A DNA stretch of 64,000 nucleotides, from the NCBI RefSeq assembly GCF_900114875.1, contig NZ_FPKW01000006.1:62001-126000 (forward strand), written 5' to 3'. How positions within the stretch are numbered: position 1 is the stretch's first letter; each line of letters starts with the position of its first letter. Source of the DNA: Chryseobacterium limigenitum. Its GTDB lineage: Bacteria > Bacteroidota > Bacteroidia > Flavobacteriales > Weeksellaceae. Made by a program: the position numbers and the translations under genes. The notes under the pieces are model-generated. The model saw nothing but the letters and a program-made list of their open reading frames with translations. It was not told where the DNA came from and made no database searches. Shown piece after piece: positions 43,308-52,580 of this stretch.

Positions 43308-44582
43308 TTAATGCTTAAATCTTTCAAAAGCTGCTCTTTCCAACATCTCTCTATCGTCAGGATGTGCGATGCTAATTAATTCCTGGGCTCTTTGACGCAG
43401 ATTTTTACCATAAAGATAAGCTGTTCCGTATTCAGTAACCACCCAATGAATATGACCTCTTGTGGTAACAACACCCGCACCCTGTTTAAGGAAAGGAACA
43501 ATTCTGGAAACGCCTTTTTTAGTTCTTGAAGTGATGGCAATAATTGGTTTTCCATCTTCGCTCAGGGCGGCACCTCTCATGAAGTCCATCTGGCCACCAA
43601 TTCCGCTGTATTGCATGGTTCCAATAGAATCTGCACAGACTTGTCCGGTAAGATCAATTTCAATGGCTGAATTAATCGCAACCATTTTATTATTTCTCAT
43701 GATATTGATCGGAAAGTTGACATCACTCACATCTTTGAAATCGAAAACAGTATTGTCGTCTACATAATCGTACAGTTTTCTTGTTCCGAAACAGAAACTT
43801 GTAATGGTTTTATTATCGTGATAGCCCTTATATTTATTGTTGATAACATCATTTTGAATTAAATCAATCACTCCGTCGCTCAACATTTCGGTGTGAACTC
43901 CAAGGTCTTTATGATTTCCTAAACATTTTAAAACCGCATCAGGAATGGTTCCGATACCCATTTGTAAGGTTGATCTGTCATCAATCAATTCAGCAACATT
44001 TTTCCCGACAAGCATTTCATCAGGTCCTACTTTTGAACCGTAATCTACGGTTTGAAGCTCCTCTTCATGCCAAACCAACTTGTGAATTCTGCTGATGTGG
44101 ATCATTCCGTCGCCGTGGGTTCTTGGCATTAAAGGATTTACGATGGCAACAACCAATTTAGCAGTATCTACAGCGGCTCTTGCAACATCTACTGAAGTTC
44201 CCAATGTGCAAAATCCGTGTTTGTCCGGTGGAGAAACTGTAATTAAAGCAACATCCAGCGGTAAAATATTTTTTCTGAAAAGAATAGGAATTTCACTTAA
44301 AAAAATAGGAACATAATCTCCGTTTTCGGAATTAACCGCATTTCTTACCGGTGTGGAAACAAATAGTGAGTTAACAAAAAAACTGTCCTTATATTCTGGT
44401 TTGGCAATTTCTACAGCGCCCTGCTGAGTGATAGAAACCATTTCTACATTTTGCAGTCTGTGAGATTGTCTTGCCAATTCATCAATTAAATAATTTGGAG
44501 TACATGCACTTCCATGAAAAAACACGCGGTTTCCGCTTTTTACGGTATAAATTGCTTCTTCTGCGCTAATATAATTATACAT
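43308..44582 (-). CDS. Acetyl-CoA hydrolase/CoA-transferase family protein
   Basis: 424 aa, cytoplasmic. The family is recognised from SGNRVFFHGSACTPNYLIDEL, the SPPDKHGFCTLGTSVDV segment, and NSAIEIDLTGQV with the active-site Glu. The C-terminal GAGVVTTRGHIHWVVTEYG completes it. It moves CoA between acyl groups (acetate, 4-hydroxybutyrate and similar acids). In this cluster it could activate the acetoacetate released by FahA, but that is only suggested by position. Confidence 0.88.
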   Translation of the reverse strand: MYNYISAEEAIYTVKSGNRVFFHGSACTPNYLIDELARQSHRLQNVEMVSITQQGAVEIAKPEYKDSFFVNSLFVSTPVRNAVNSENGDYVPIFLSEIPILFRKNILPLDVALITVSPPDKHGFCTLGTSVDVARAAVDTAKLVVAIVNPLMPRTHGDGMIHISRIHKLVWHEEELQTVDYGSKVGPDEMLVGKNVAELIDDRSTLQMGIGTIPDAVLKCLGNHKDLGVHTEMLSDGVIDLIQNDVINNKYKGYHDNKTITSFCFGTRKLYDYVDDNTVFDFKDVSDVNFPINIMRNNKMVAINSAIEIDLTGQVCADSIGTMQYSGIGGQMDFMRGAALSEDGKPIIAITSRTKKGVSRIVPFLKQGAGVVTTRGHIHWVVTEYGTAYLYGKNLRQRAQELISIAHPDDREMLERAAFERFKH

Positions 44583-44684
44583 ATTAGAGTTTTTAATTTT
44601 AATCTCTTAAAGATAATTAATATTGTATTTATTTGCTTTAAAAACGGTTGTGTTTTTTTCAAACATTTGTCATATTCTAGAAAA

Positions 44685-44720
44685 AAAATAAGAACTAAAT
44701 GCGCACTTAGTTCTTATTTT
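44685..44720 (-). terminator. Terminator of hmgA
   Basis: A 14-bp stem (44685-44698 with 44707-44720, core AAGAACTAA/TTAGTTCTT) followed on the minus strand by eight T; about 66 nt beyond the hmgA stop. Confidence 0.85.
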
Positions 44721-44786
44721 ATATTTAAAGATTAACAGGTTTTTGAAACGTGTTAGCTTTAGAATTTGAAAATTGTTCGTCTGATT

Positions 44787-45941
44787 TTATTCTTCCAGCC
44801 AAGAAGTTTTGTATGAAGGATCTTCCACTTTCATGGCTTCTTCCGTAATTTTTAAAGGACGGAAAGGATCAACCATCACCGCATATTCTTCAGTAAATTT
44901 TTTGCCGATACTTCTTTCCATAGCTCCCGGGTGAGGGCCATGAACGATGCCTCCCGGGTGAAGCGTGAAATCCATTAAATCAATATGATTACGGCTCATG
45001 AAATCACCTTCCGTATAAAATAAAACCTCATCAGAGTCGATATTTGAGTGATTGTAAGGCGCAGGAATTGCCTGTGGATGGTAATCATACATTCTTGCAC
45101 AGAACGAACAAACCACAAAATTATGTGCCTCAAAAGTCTGGTGAACCGGTGGCGGCTGGTGAATTCTCCCTGTAATCGGTTCGAAGTTTTTAATATTAAA
45201 TTTATAAGGATAAAAATAACCGTCCCAACCTACAACATCGAATGGATGTGTTGCATAGATGAAATCGGTGATTTGATTTTCTTTTTTTACTTTAATTAAA
45301 AATTCCCCTTTTTCGTCTTTTGGTTCAACGAAAGTTGGTGCGATGATATCTCTTTCGCAGAATGGAGAATGTTCTAAAAGCTGTCCGAATTCGTTTCTGT
45401 ATCTTTTTGGAGTGTAAATCGGAGAGTGGCTTTCCACAACAAAGAAAACGGTGTCGTCGGAGTTTAACTCAACCTGATAAATGGTTCCTCTCGGAATAAT
45501 CAGATAATCACCAACAGAAAAATCCAGATTTCCCACAAAAGTTTTCAAAACCCCGCTTCCGTTGTGAGCATATAAAAGTTCGTCACACTCAGCATTTTTG
45601 TAGAAATAATCCATCGACTTTCTTGGTTTTGCCAATCCCATTTTCAGGTCGTTATTCACCAAAAGGATCTTGCGGCTGTCCAAAAAGTCGTCTTCAGGAG
45701 TTACATTCATTCCCTTGAACATTCTTGGCGTCACGTTTTTGTCAACGGCGATTTTCGGAGTCACATCTTTTGGCTCGCCAATAGATTTTATCTGAGTCGG
45801 ACGGTGAATATGGTACAGCAAAGAGGAAATTCCATGAAAACCTTCCGTTCCGAAAAGCTGCTCGTAGTAAAATTTATCTTCCGGAGACTTAAAAATAGTA
45901 TGTCTTTTTGGTGGGATTTTTCCCGACTGGTTATATCGCAT
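44787..45941 (-). CDS. hmgA: Homogentisate 1,2-dioxygenase
   Basis: Ring-cleaving iron enzyme turning homogentisate into maleylacetoacetate, cytoplasm. 384 aa, the shorter bacterial form. Cupin-type fold, with iron ligands expected at H298 (PYNHSN), E305 (DSDEVLFY) and H334 (GGIVHGPHPG), assigned by comparison with the human enzyme. First gene of the minus-strand cluster. A separate maleylacetoacetate isomerase is not seen in this window. Confidence 0.94.
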   Translation of the reverse strand: MRYNQSGKIPPKRHTIFKSPEDKFYYEQLFGTEGFHGISSLLYHIHRPTQIKSIGEPKDVTPKIAVDKNVTPRMFKGMNVTPEDDFLDSRKILLVNNDLKMGLAKPRKSMDYFYKNAECDELLYAHNGSGVLKTFVGNLDFSVGDYLIIPRGTIYQVELNSDDTVFFVVESHSPIYTPKRYRNEFGQLLEHSPFCERDIIAPTFVEPKDEKGEFLIKVKKENQITDFIYATHPFDVVGWDGYFYPYKFNIKNFEPITGRIHQPPPVHQTFEAHNFVVCSFCARMYDYHPQAIPAPYNHSNIDSDEVLFYTEGDFMSRNHIDLMDFTLHPGGIVHGPHPGAMERSIGKKFTEEYAVMVDPFRPLKITEEAMKVEDPSYKTSWLEE

Positions 45942-45963
45942 TTTACTTTTATATGTAGTTTCT

Positions 45964-45971
45964 CAAATTTA
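45964..45971 (-). promoter_or_regulatory. -7 promoter box for hmgA
   Basis: Minus-strand TAAATTTG fits TAnnTTTG, 23 nt upstream of the hmgA ATG, back to back with the TonB receptor promoter. Confidence 0.5.
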
Positions 45972-46014
45972 ATAATTTTTCATGAATTGTTTTTAAGAAT
46001 ATTTTTCATAGAGT

Positions 46015-46045
46015 TTTGCCGTTCTAAAAATAAATGTTAGTTTTG
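46015..46045 (+). promoter_or_regulatory. Promoter of the second TonB receptor gene
   Basis: TTTG (46015-46018), 19 nt, TAGTTTTG (46038-46045). Because the -7 box covers an upstream in-frame ATG at 46034, translation should start at 46064. Confidence 0.7.
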
Positions 46046-46063
46046 TCTAACAATTTTAATTTC

Positions 46064-48133
46064 ATGAAGCGAATATTATTTTCTGCCATCTTTTTTTCAG
46101 GATATTGTTTTTCACAGGAAACGGATAGTTTGAATATAAATCAGTCAAAAAAGGTTGATTCTGTGAAAATCCCACAACGGGAAGAGAGGACAAAACTAAT
46201 CGATGATGTTGTGATCACCGGAACCATAAAACCGATCAGCAGATCGAAAAGTCCGGTTGCTGTGGAAATTTACAGTCAGAAGTTTTTTCAGAAAAATCCG
46301 ACTCCGAATATTTTCGAGGCTATTGCCATGGTAAACGGCGTAAAACCTCAATTGAATTGTTCGGTTTGTAATACGGGAGATATTCACATCAACGGTTTGG
46401 AAGGACCTTACACGATGATCTTAATTGACGGAATGCCGATCGTAAGTTCACTTTCTACAGTTTACGGCCTAAGCGGAATTCCTAATAGTTTGATTGAAAG
46501 GGTTGAGGTTGTAAAAGGTCCTGCGTCATCTCTTTACGGTTCGGAAGCGATGGGCGGAGTCATTAATATTATTACTAAAAATGCTTTGACGGCTCCGAAA
46601 TTGAGTGTCGATCTTATGACAACAAGTTGGGGCGAAAATAACCTGGATCTTTCAACAAAATTTAATTTTGGAAAAAATGTTGCTTTATTATTAAGTTTAA
46701 ATTATTTCAGTTTTAATGAAAAAATAGATCAGAATAAAGATAATTTCACGGATTCTGCTTTACAAAACAGAATTTCCGTTTTCAATAAATGGAATTTCCA
46801 AAGGAAGGAAAACAGGATGGCTAGTTTTGCGCTGAGGTATTTGTATGAAGACCGTTTCGGAGGAGAAATGCAGTGGAATAAATCTTACCGAGGAAGCAGT
46901 GAAGTGTATGGTGAAAGTATTTATACCAATAGAGTAGAGGCTTTTGGGATGTATCAATGGCCGATGAAAGAAAATATTATTACTCAGTTTTCGTATAATT
47001 TTCATGACCAGAATTCTTTTTATGGAAGTAATCCGTTTGATGCGACACAAAAAGTAGCTTTCGTTCAGACGTATTGGGATAAAAAATTGGGAAGTCATGA
47101 TTTGATTGCGGGAGTTACTTACAAAAGAACTTTTTATGATGACAACACACCCGGAACTTTATCGGGAGATGGAGTGACGAATGAGCCTATGAAGTCACCG
47201 ATTTTGGGAGCGTTTATTCAGGATCAGTGGGAGATCAATGATAAAAATACGTTGTTGCTGGGTTATCGATATGATTATGATAAAATCCATCATTCTGTTC
47301 ATTCACCGAGGTTTGCATGGAAATTTTCTCCAAATCCTTATCATACGTTGCGATTCAATTTTGGGACAGGTTTCCGAGTGGTGAATTTGTTTACAGAAGA
47401 CCATGCAGCTTTAACGGGTTCCCGTGAAGTGGTGATTAAAGACAATTTAAAACCTGAAAGATCAATTAATGGGAATTTAAATTATGTCTGGAAAATTCCT
47501 GCTGGAGACAAGTTAATTAATTTGGATGCCTCTGCGTTTTATACCTATTTCAGTAATAAAATTGTAGGAGATTTTGATACGGATCCTCAGAAAATTATTT
47601 ACGATAATCTTCATGGATATGGCATTTCAAGAGGTGCTTCGTTGAATGTGGATTTCAGTTTCAGTTTTCCTTTGAGTGTTAATTTTGGAGTGACTTACCT
47701 TGATGTTTATCAAAAATTTGATGGAAACGATGAAAAAGTTCAACAGCTTCATGCCCCAAAATGGAGCGGAACGTATAGTCTGACCTATAAATTTCCGAGT
47801 AATCTGACGATCGATTTTACAGGACAGTTTTATGGACCGATGAGATTACCTGTTTTGCCGAATGATTTCCGACCGGAATATTCTCCGTTTTATTCATTAG
47901 CGAATATTCAGGTTTCCAGAAGTTTCAAATCAGGATTTGAAGTGTATTGCGGAGTGAAAAATCTCTTCAATTTTACTCCGAAAGATCCATTGATGAGGCC
48001 GTTTGACCCGTTTGATAAGCATGTTGATGATCCGATCAATAATCCCAATCATTATACTTTTGATACTACTTACGGATATGCTCCGATGCAGAGAATCAGA
48101 GGGTTTCTGGGTGTAAAATATGCTTTGAAATAA
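46064..48133 (+). CDS. TonB-dependent receptor
   Basis: 689 aa from the ATG 46064. Signal peptide MKRILFSAIFFSGYCFSQ. The plug domain (about 40-160) contains LNCSVCNTGDIHINGLEG, a CxxC-bearing plug motif, then LIDGMPIVSSLSTVYGLSGIP and VEVVKGPASSLYGSEAMGGVIN. The barrel follows and ends RIRGFLGVKYALK. It resembles siderophore/cobalamin-type receptors more than SusC. A secreted thioredoxin-like gene follows 224 bp later, which may service the plug cysteines. Confidence 0.9.
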   Translation: MKRILFSAIFFSGYCFSQETDSLNINQSKKVDSVKIPQREERTKLIDDVVITGTIKPISRSKSPVAVEIYSQKFFQKNPTPNIFEAIAMVNGVKPQLNCSVCNTGDIHINGLEGPYTMILIDGMPIVSSLSTVYGLSGIPNSLIERVEVVKGPASSLYGSEAMGGVINIITKNALTAPKLSVDLMTTSWGENNLDLSTKFNFGKNVALLLSLNYFSFNEKIDQNKDNFTDSALQNRISVFNKWNFQRKENRMASFALRYLYEDRFGGEMQWNKSYRGSSEVYGESIYTNRVEAFGMYQWPMKENIITQFSYNFHDQNSFYGSNPFDATQKVAFVQTYWDKKLGSHDLIAGVTYKRTFYDDNTPGTLSGDGVTNEPMKSPILGAFIQDQWEINDKNTLLLGYRYDYDKIHHSVHSPRFAWKFSPNPYHTLRFNFGTGFRVVNLFTEDHAALTGSREVVIKDNLKPERSINGNLNYVWKIPAGDKLINLDASAFYTYFSNKIVGDFDTDPQKIIYDNLHGYGISRGASLNVDFSFSFPLSVNFGVTYLDVYQKFDGNDEKVQQLHAPKWSGTYSLTYKFPSNLTIDFTGQFYGPMRLPVLPNDFRPEYSPFYSLANIQVSRSFKSGFEVYCGVKNLFNFTPKDPLMRPFDPFDKHVDDPINNPNHYTFDTTYGYAPMQRIRGFLGVKYALK

Positions 48134-48158
48134 AGATTGGCTGACATTATAAAAAAGA

Positions 48159-48322
48159 TTTTTTGACGCAAAGATTTATAATTAGAATATTTTCTTTAGA
48201 AAGCAAAGGCAAATAAATTTGCTTCGCGAAGCTAGAATAATAGCTTCATCAAATCAACTTGTTGATTCATCTTTGCTCACTTTTATTAAATAGAGAAAAT
48301 TAAAACTTTGCGTTTAAAAAAA
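48159..48322. repeat. Palindromic multi-hairpin element, diverged copy
   Basis: Outer arms TTGACGCAAAG (left) and CTTTGCGTTTAA (right, 48306-48317) enclose a second stem AGCAAAG/CTTTGCT. Inner hairpins are GCTTCGCGAAGC and AATCAACTTGTTGATT. The architecture resembles 36622-36805 and 48839-49028 but the sequence has diverged. No ORF. Confidence 0.6.
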
Positions 48323-48357
48323 CATTTTTGAAGTAAAAAAGATTTAAAAACAAAATA

Positions 48358-48825
48358 ATGAAAAATTTCATAATATTTTTATTTTTAATGTTTGTGCCTT
48401 GTCTTTGTCTCTCACAGATAAAGACAGGCACTTTTTCTGACCTGGAAATTCTGCAAAAGGAAACTCCAAAACCTACGATTATTCACCTTTATACGGATTG
48501 GTGCGCGGTGTGTAAGATCGAATCTTTTCAATTAAATAAAAGCAGAGATGTGGTTAAAATGATCAACGACAATTTTTACTTTATCAATTTTGAAGCGGAA
48601 AAAACTAAAGATAAAATACATTTTCAGGGAAAAGAATTCAATTATCTGCCTAATGGAAATTCAGGGATCCATGAATTGGCGCTGGCTTTATCTAAAAATA
48701 AAAAACAGCCTGTTTATCCGTTGTGGATTATTTTGGATTCAAACCAAAACTTGGTGTATTATCATGAAGGAGAATTTAAACCTGAAATGATGAAGCAGAA
48801 ATTATTGGAGATTTCTAATTTGTAG
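48358..48825 (+). CDS. Exported thioredoxin-like protein
   Basis: 155 aa with signal peptide 1-19 (cleavage near CLSQ). Thioredoxin fold with active-site WCAVC (C49, C52) in place of WCGPC. A short insertion precedes QPVYPLWIILDSNQN, whose Pro matches the cis-Pro loop. It is probably a periplasmic reductase or isomerase. The adjacent receptor has a CSVC motif in its plug, so it could be the partner. A palindromic element separates the two genes. Confidence 0.85.
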   Translation: MKNFIIFLFLMFVPCLCLSQIKTGTFSDLEILQKETPKPTIIHLYTDWCAVCKIESFQLNKSRDVVKMINDNFYFINFEAEKTKDKIHFQGKEFNYLPNGNSGIHELALALSKNKKQPVYPLWIILDSNQNLVYYHEGEFKPEMMKQKLLEISNL

Positions 48826-48838
48826 TTCTGCTTGTTTT

Positions 48839-49028
48839 GTTGGTTAACGCAAAGTCGCAATTTTTTCTCAGCATGATGTTTTAAGGCGCAAGGATTTTAT
48901 CTGCGATAAAATTTAGGAACGCAAATTATTACAGATTAATACAACATAACGCTTGGTGAAAATCTTTGATTTTCTTGTGCCTTAAAACAGTATATCATTT
49001 AATTCTTTGCGCCTTTGCGTTGCCCAAC
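48839..49028. repeat. Palindromic multi-hairpin element, copy 2
   Basis: Same plan as 36622-36805: left arm GTTGGTTAACGCAAAG, then TTTTAAGGCGCAA, the ATTTTATC-TGC-GATAAAAT hairpin (48894-48912), AAAATC-TTT-GATTTT (48959-48973), TTGTGCCTTAAAA, and the right arm GCGCCTTTGCGTTGCCCAAC. Fills the gap between the thioredoxin and betaine transporter genes. Confidence 0.85.
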
Positions 49029-49114
49029 TTATATTTCTTATTGATTTAGCGGATGATTATGCTTAAAGTTAATTTTTAAAAACTCTAAAAAAATCTGCAA
49101 GAGAATTATTAACA

Positions 49115-49969
49115 TTATTTTTTATCCAACCATAATTTCACAAGCTCAGAATGGTCTTCCACCCATTTTTTAGCGGTGGCTTCTTTGTCTTTACTGTCTT
49201 CCATTTTAGTTAAAAGATCAGCCATATTTTCATCATCAAAATGTAATTTAGAAAAGAATTTTGCCAATTCGATATGATCTTTAACAAAGCCTTTTCGGCT
49301 GTAGGTTTTAATTTGCTCTGCTTTCCCAAATGTATTTTTAGGATCTTCAAGAAACTTAAGTTTCATTTTTCCAAACATCCAGTGGGGTTGCCATCCTGCT
49401 ACAACAATCCATTCTTTACGTTTGATGGCATTCTGAAGTTCGGTGATCATGGCAATGGTAGAGGAATTGATTTGTTTGTAATTGAGTTGATAATCAATAA
49501 TTGCTTTATCTGTTCCGGATGTTAATCCTGCTCCCTTTTCAATTCCAATAATTCTGTGATTAAATTGCTCCTGATGCTGATTTAATTCTTCTATCGAATT
49601 AATCGGAACATATTCAGGAACCACCAAACCTATTCGTCCGCTGTCATAATTGGTTCCAAGATTAATTAATCCCGGGAATTTGGCAACTTTTGTAGCGTGG
49701 GTGTAGGGTAGCCATACGCCCATGAAAAGGTCTGTATCTTCGTTATTCATCGAAGCCAAAATCATATCTGTTGAAGCTTTCTGAACAATTACGTGATATC
49801 CCTGCTCATCCAGAATGGCTTTGGCAACATATGTCATAGCAACGTCTTCTGCCCAGCCGTCTACCATTCCGATGGTTATATATTTAGAGTTTTTTATATT
49901 TTCACATGAATTTAATACACCGAATAGGGCAATTAAAATCACAAAAAATAGATATTTTAATTTTTTCAT
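49115..49969 (-). CDS. opuAC: Glycine betaine/proline ABC transporter substrate-binding lipoprotein
   Basis: 284 aa. Lipobox Cys22 (LNSC) anchors it outside the inner membrane. OpuAC fold: TIGMVDGWAEDVAMTYV at the start, VWLPYTHATKVAKFP and AGWQPHWMFGKMKLKFL, where aromatic residues form the cage around the quaternary ammonium. It captures betaine-type osmolytes. Third gene of the operon, 1 bp after the permease gene. Confidence 0.9.
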   Translation of the reverse strand: MKKLKYLFFVILIALFGVLNSCENIKNSKYITIGMVDGWAEDVAMTYVAKAILDEQGYHVIVQKASTDMILASMNNEDTDLFMGVWLPYTHATKVAKFPGLINLGTNYDSGRIGLVVPEYVPINSIEELNQHQEQFNHRIIGIEKGAGLTSGTDKAIIDYQLNYKQINSSTIAMITELQNAIKRKEWIVVAGWQPHWMFGKMKLKFLEDPKNTFGKAEQIKTYSRKGFVKDHIELAKFFSKLHFDDENMADLLTKMEDSKDKEATAKKWVEDHSELVKLWLDKK

Positions 49970-49970
49970 C

Positions 49971-50798
49971 TTATTGTTTTTTCTTTACAAATCCTTGGGT
50001 AATTCTGTCCAGAATAATGGCTAAAATCACAACGGATAATCCACTTTCAAATCCTAATCCGATATCCAGATTATTAATTCCTTCCAATACTTTTTCACCC
50101 AAACCGCCTGCGGCAATCATTCCGGCGATAACAACCATGGATAATGATAAAAGTATTGTTTGGTTGATCCCTGCCAAAATCGTTTTCATGGCTAAAGGAA
50201 GTTCTACCTTAAATAAAATCTGACGGTTGGTAGCTCCAAAAGCTCGTGCTGCTTCTACAATATCTTTCGGTACTGCCTCAATTCCTAGTGTGGTTAATCG
50301 TACCGCCGGTGGCATCGCAAAAATAATCGTTGCAAAAGCTCCCGGCACTTTACCGATACTGAAGAATAATACAGCAGGAATTAAGTAGACAAATGCAGGC
50401 ATTGTTTGCATCAAATCCAGTAACGGACGAATGATTTTTGCCGCCAATTTGCTTTTAGCCGCCCAAATTCCCAAAGGAACGGAAATGACCAACGCGGTTA
50501 TGGTTGCTACAAAAATAAGAGCCAGAGTTTCCATCGTTTCTCTCCATAATCCCATTAAAAATATTAAAGTAAGTCCGGCTACGGTCATGATGGCGATGCC
50601 TTTTCCGGCTTTCCACCAAGCTAATAGTGTAAAAAGGAGAATGATTATATAAAAAGGAGTGTTTACCAAAGCCCATTCAATTCCCATGATGGAGGAGTTT
50701 CCTACATGTTTTATGACATCGAATACTGGTTTCCCGTTTTCTGTGAGCCAATTGATTGCAGTTTCTACATATTGACCGATATCTATAGTTTTATTCAT
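49971..50798 (-). CDS. opuAB: Glycine betaine/proline ABC transporter permease
   Basis: 275 aa inner-membrane protein with about six to seven membrane segments. The EAA-type loop EAARAFGATNRQILFKVELPLA contacts the ATPase (shown here only from EAARAFGATN). WALVNTPFYIIILLFTLLAW and LIPAVLFFSIGKVPG are typical of ProW/OpuAB. Lies 1 bp from both neighbours in the operon. Confidence 0.92.
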   Translation of the reverse strand: MNKTIDIGQYVETAINWLTENGKPVFDVIKHVGNSSIMGIEWALVNTPFYIIILLFTLLAWWKAGKGIAIMTVAGLTLIFLMGLWRETMETLALIFVATITALVISVPLGIWAAKSKLAAKIIRPLLDLMQTMPAFVYLIPAVLFFSIGKVPGAFATIIFAMPPAVRLTTLGIEAVPKDIVEAARAFGATNRQILFKVELPLAMKTILAGINQTILLSLSMVVIAGMIAAGGLGEKVLEGINNLDIGLGFESGLSVVILAIILDRITQGFVKKKQ

Positions 50799-50799
50799 T

Positions 50800-52050
50800 T
50801 TATTGGTTGTTTGCGATTTCTTTTAATTCAATGATTTCTTCTTCGTTAAACTTGGTAGCTTCTATGATAAGAGATAATTGGGTAACAAGACCTAAAAATT
50901 TATTGTTCTCCTCTACCACAGCGATGGCCGATTTACTTCCGGAGATTAACGGCAACATTTCTTCAACAGTTGCTTCCGCATAAACAGACGGAACATTACT
51001 ATTGATAATTGATTCTACCGTTGTTTCTTTCTTCTTTGCGATTCTGACAACATCATTAAGGGTTACAAAACCAAGAAATTTATTTTGAAAATCTACAACG
51101 GGTAAGTTTTCCAAACCTGTTGCTCTCATTTTTCTCAGGGCACCTTCAGGACCGTCTTTTCTGAAACGTACAACGGTGGCTTTGTCGAACATCAAAGATT
51201 TGGCGGTGATAATTGTTTTACGGTCTACTTTTTCCACAAAAGCTTTTACGTAGTCGCTGGCCGGGTTGGTTAAAATATCTTCGGCAGTTCCAATTTGTTC
51301 GATTACACCGTCTTTCATAATGACGATACGGTCTCCGATTTTAATGGCCTCGTCTAAGTCATGGGTAATGAAGACAATGGTTTTTTGCAATGTATCTTGC
51401 AATTCAAGCATCTGATCCTGCATTTCAGACTTGATCAAAGGATCGAGGGCGGAGAAAGCTTCATCCATAAGCAAAACTTCAGGATCGTTAGCTAAAGCTC
51501 TGGCTAATCCTACTCGCTGTTGCATACCTCCTGAAAGTTGAGAAGGAAACTGATTTTCAAAACCATTTAAACCTACGATGTCTAATGCTTTTTGAGCTTT
51601 TTCATCGCGGGAAGCTTTACTTTCTCCTCTGATTTCCAGTCCGAAACCTGCATTATCTAGAATATTATGATGGGGTAGCAGTCCAAATTTTTGGAATACC
51701 ATGCTCATCTCTGTTCTTCTTACTTCAAGAAGTTCTTTGTTATTTTTATCGGTAATATTATCATCATTGATATATACTTTTCCTGAAGTAGGCTCATTCA
51801 GCCGGTTAAGGCAACGCAGCAAAGTAGATTTTCCGCTTCCTGATAACCCCATGATCACAAAGAATTCACCTTCGTAGATTTCAAAACTTGCTTTGTTAAT
51901 CCCTACGGTGCAACCCGTTTTTTCGAGAATTTCCTTTTTGGAAAAACCTTTGTCTAAAAGTTCCTGTGCTTTTTCTTTGTTTTTGCCAAAAATAATAGTC
52001 AGATCTTCAACTTTAAGTTTTACTTTTCTACCGTTTTCAATTTTTTCCAT
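50800..52050 (-). CDS. opuAA: Glycine betaine/proline ABC transporter ATPase with CBS domains
   Basis: 416 aa. Walker A GLSGSGKST, signature LSGGMQQRVGLARAL, Walker B LLMDEAFSALDP and switch FITHDLDEA are intact. The N-terminal extension with KAQELLDKGFSKKEI is typical of ProV/OpuAA. A tandem CBS domain (about 280-405) is the ionic-strength sensor in OpuA. First gene of the three-gene operon; the start at 52050 is preceded by a long AT-rich leader. Confidence 0.95.
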   Translation of the reverse strand: MEKIENGRKVKLKVEDLTIIFGKNKEKAQELLDKGFSKKEILEKTGCTVGINKASFEIYEGEFFVIMGLSGSGKSTLLRCLNRLNEPTSGKVYINDDNITDKNNKELLEVRRTEMSMVFQKFGLLPHHNILDNAGFGLEIRGESKASRDEKAQKALDIVGLNGFENQFPSQLSGGMQQRVGLARALANDPEVLLMDEAFSALDPLIKSEMQDQMLELQDTLQKTIVFITHDLDEAIKIGDRIVIMKDGVIEQIGTAEDILTNPASDYVKAFVEKVDRKTIITAKSLMFDKATVVRFRKDGPEGALRKMRATGLENLPVVDFQNKFLGFVTLNDVVRIAKKKETTVESIINSNVPSVYAEATVEEMLPLISGSKSAIAVVEENNKFLGLVTQLSLIIEATKFNEEEIIELKEIANNQ

Positions 52051-52580
52051 ATTCAGAATTTTTCAATTAATATTAATACATAAGATATTCTACATCAGTT
52101 AAAGATTATACGTTTAATCTGAACTGTTCTGTTAATGACGATAGTACAAAATAATCTGTATGAGCTTTTAATGATAAAAACTTTATACAAAAAAATAAAA
52201 GCATAAAAACCTGTGGCCTTATGTTTATATTTTAAATATTTCAAATAGATTATACTCTAGAAAAAGAGTGAATCATGTAAAAAAGAGTTAATCTTTTTAA
52301 ATAGATTCTACAGTTAAATTACTAATGAAGTAATTACAGATATGTGTACTGAACAACTTGGATTTCTACATTTCATCAAAATGCAGGCCAGCATAAAAAA
52401 GCTGAACATCAATTTCTTATGACAGTGCAAATTTACGAATTTTATATTAAATGGATTTTTTAAGGCCTAAAAAGCTGGTTTTAAGCCTGATGATGGAATG
52501 AAAAATTCATGAAAATTTAGCTGTAAAAATTTAGCTAAAAAAATGATTTAGATGAAGAATTTAAGTTTTAAAACAAAAAA
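52051..52580. other. 530-bp AT-rich gap upstream of the betaine operon
   Basis: No gene seen. The only full TAnnTTTG match directed at the operon is at 52428-52435, which would give a leader of about 370 nt. The stretch 52240-52310 can fold (AGATTA/TAATCT arms with repeated ACTCTTTTT on the minus strand). Long leaders can carry osmotic control, but nothing specific is recognised. Confidence 0.4.
52428..52435 (-). promoter_or_regulatory. Possible distant promoter box for the betaine operon
   Basis: Minus-strand TAAATTTG; no -33 match at normal spacing. 377 nt from the start codon. Confidence 0.25.

Noticed and set aside
49906..50223. Plus-strand frame opposite the betaine binding protein and permease genes
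   Set aside because: Shadow of two well-recognised operon genes; no promoter or family resemblance.
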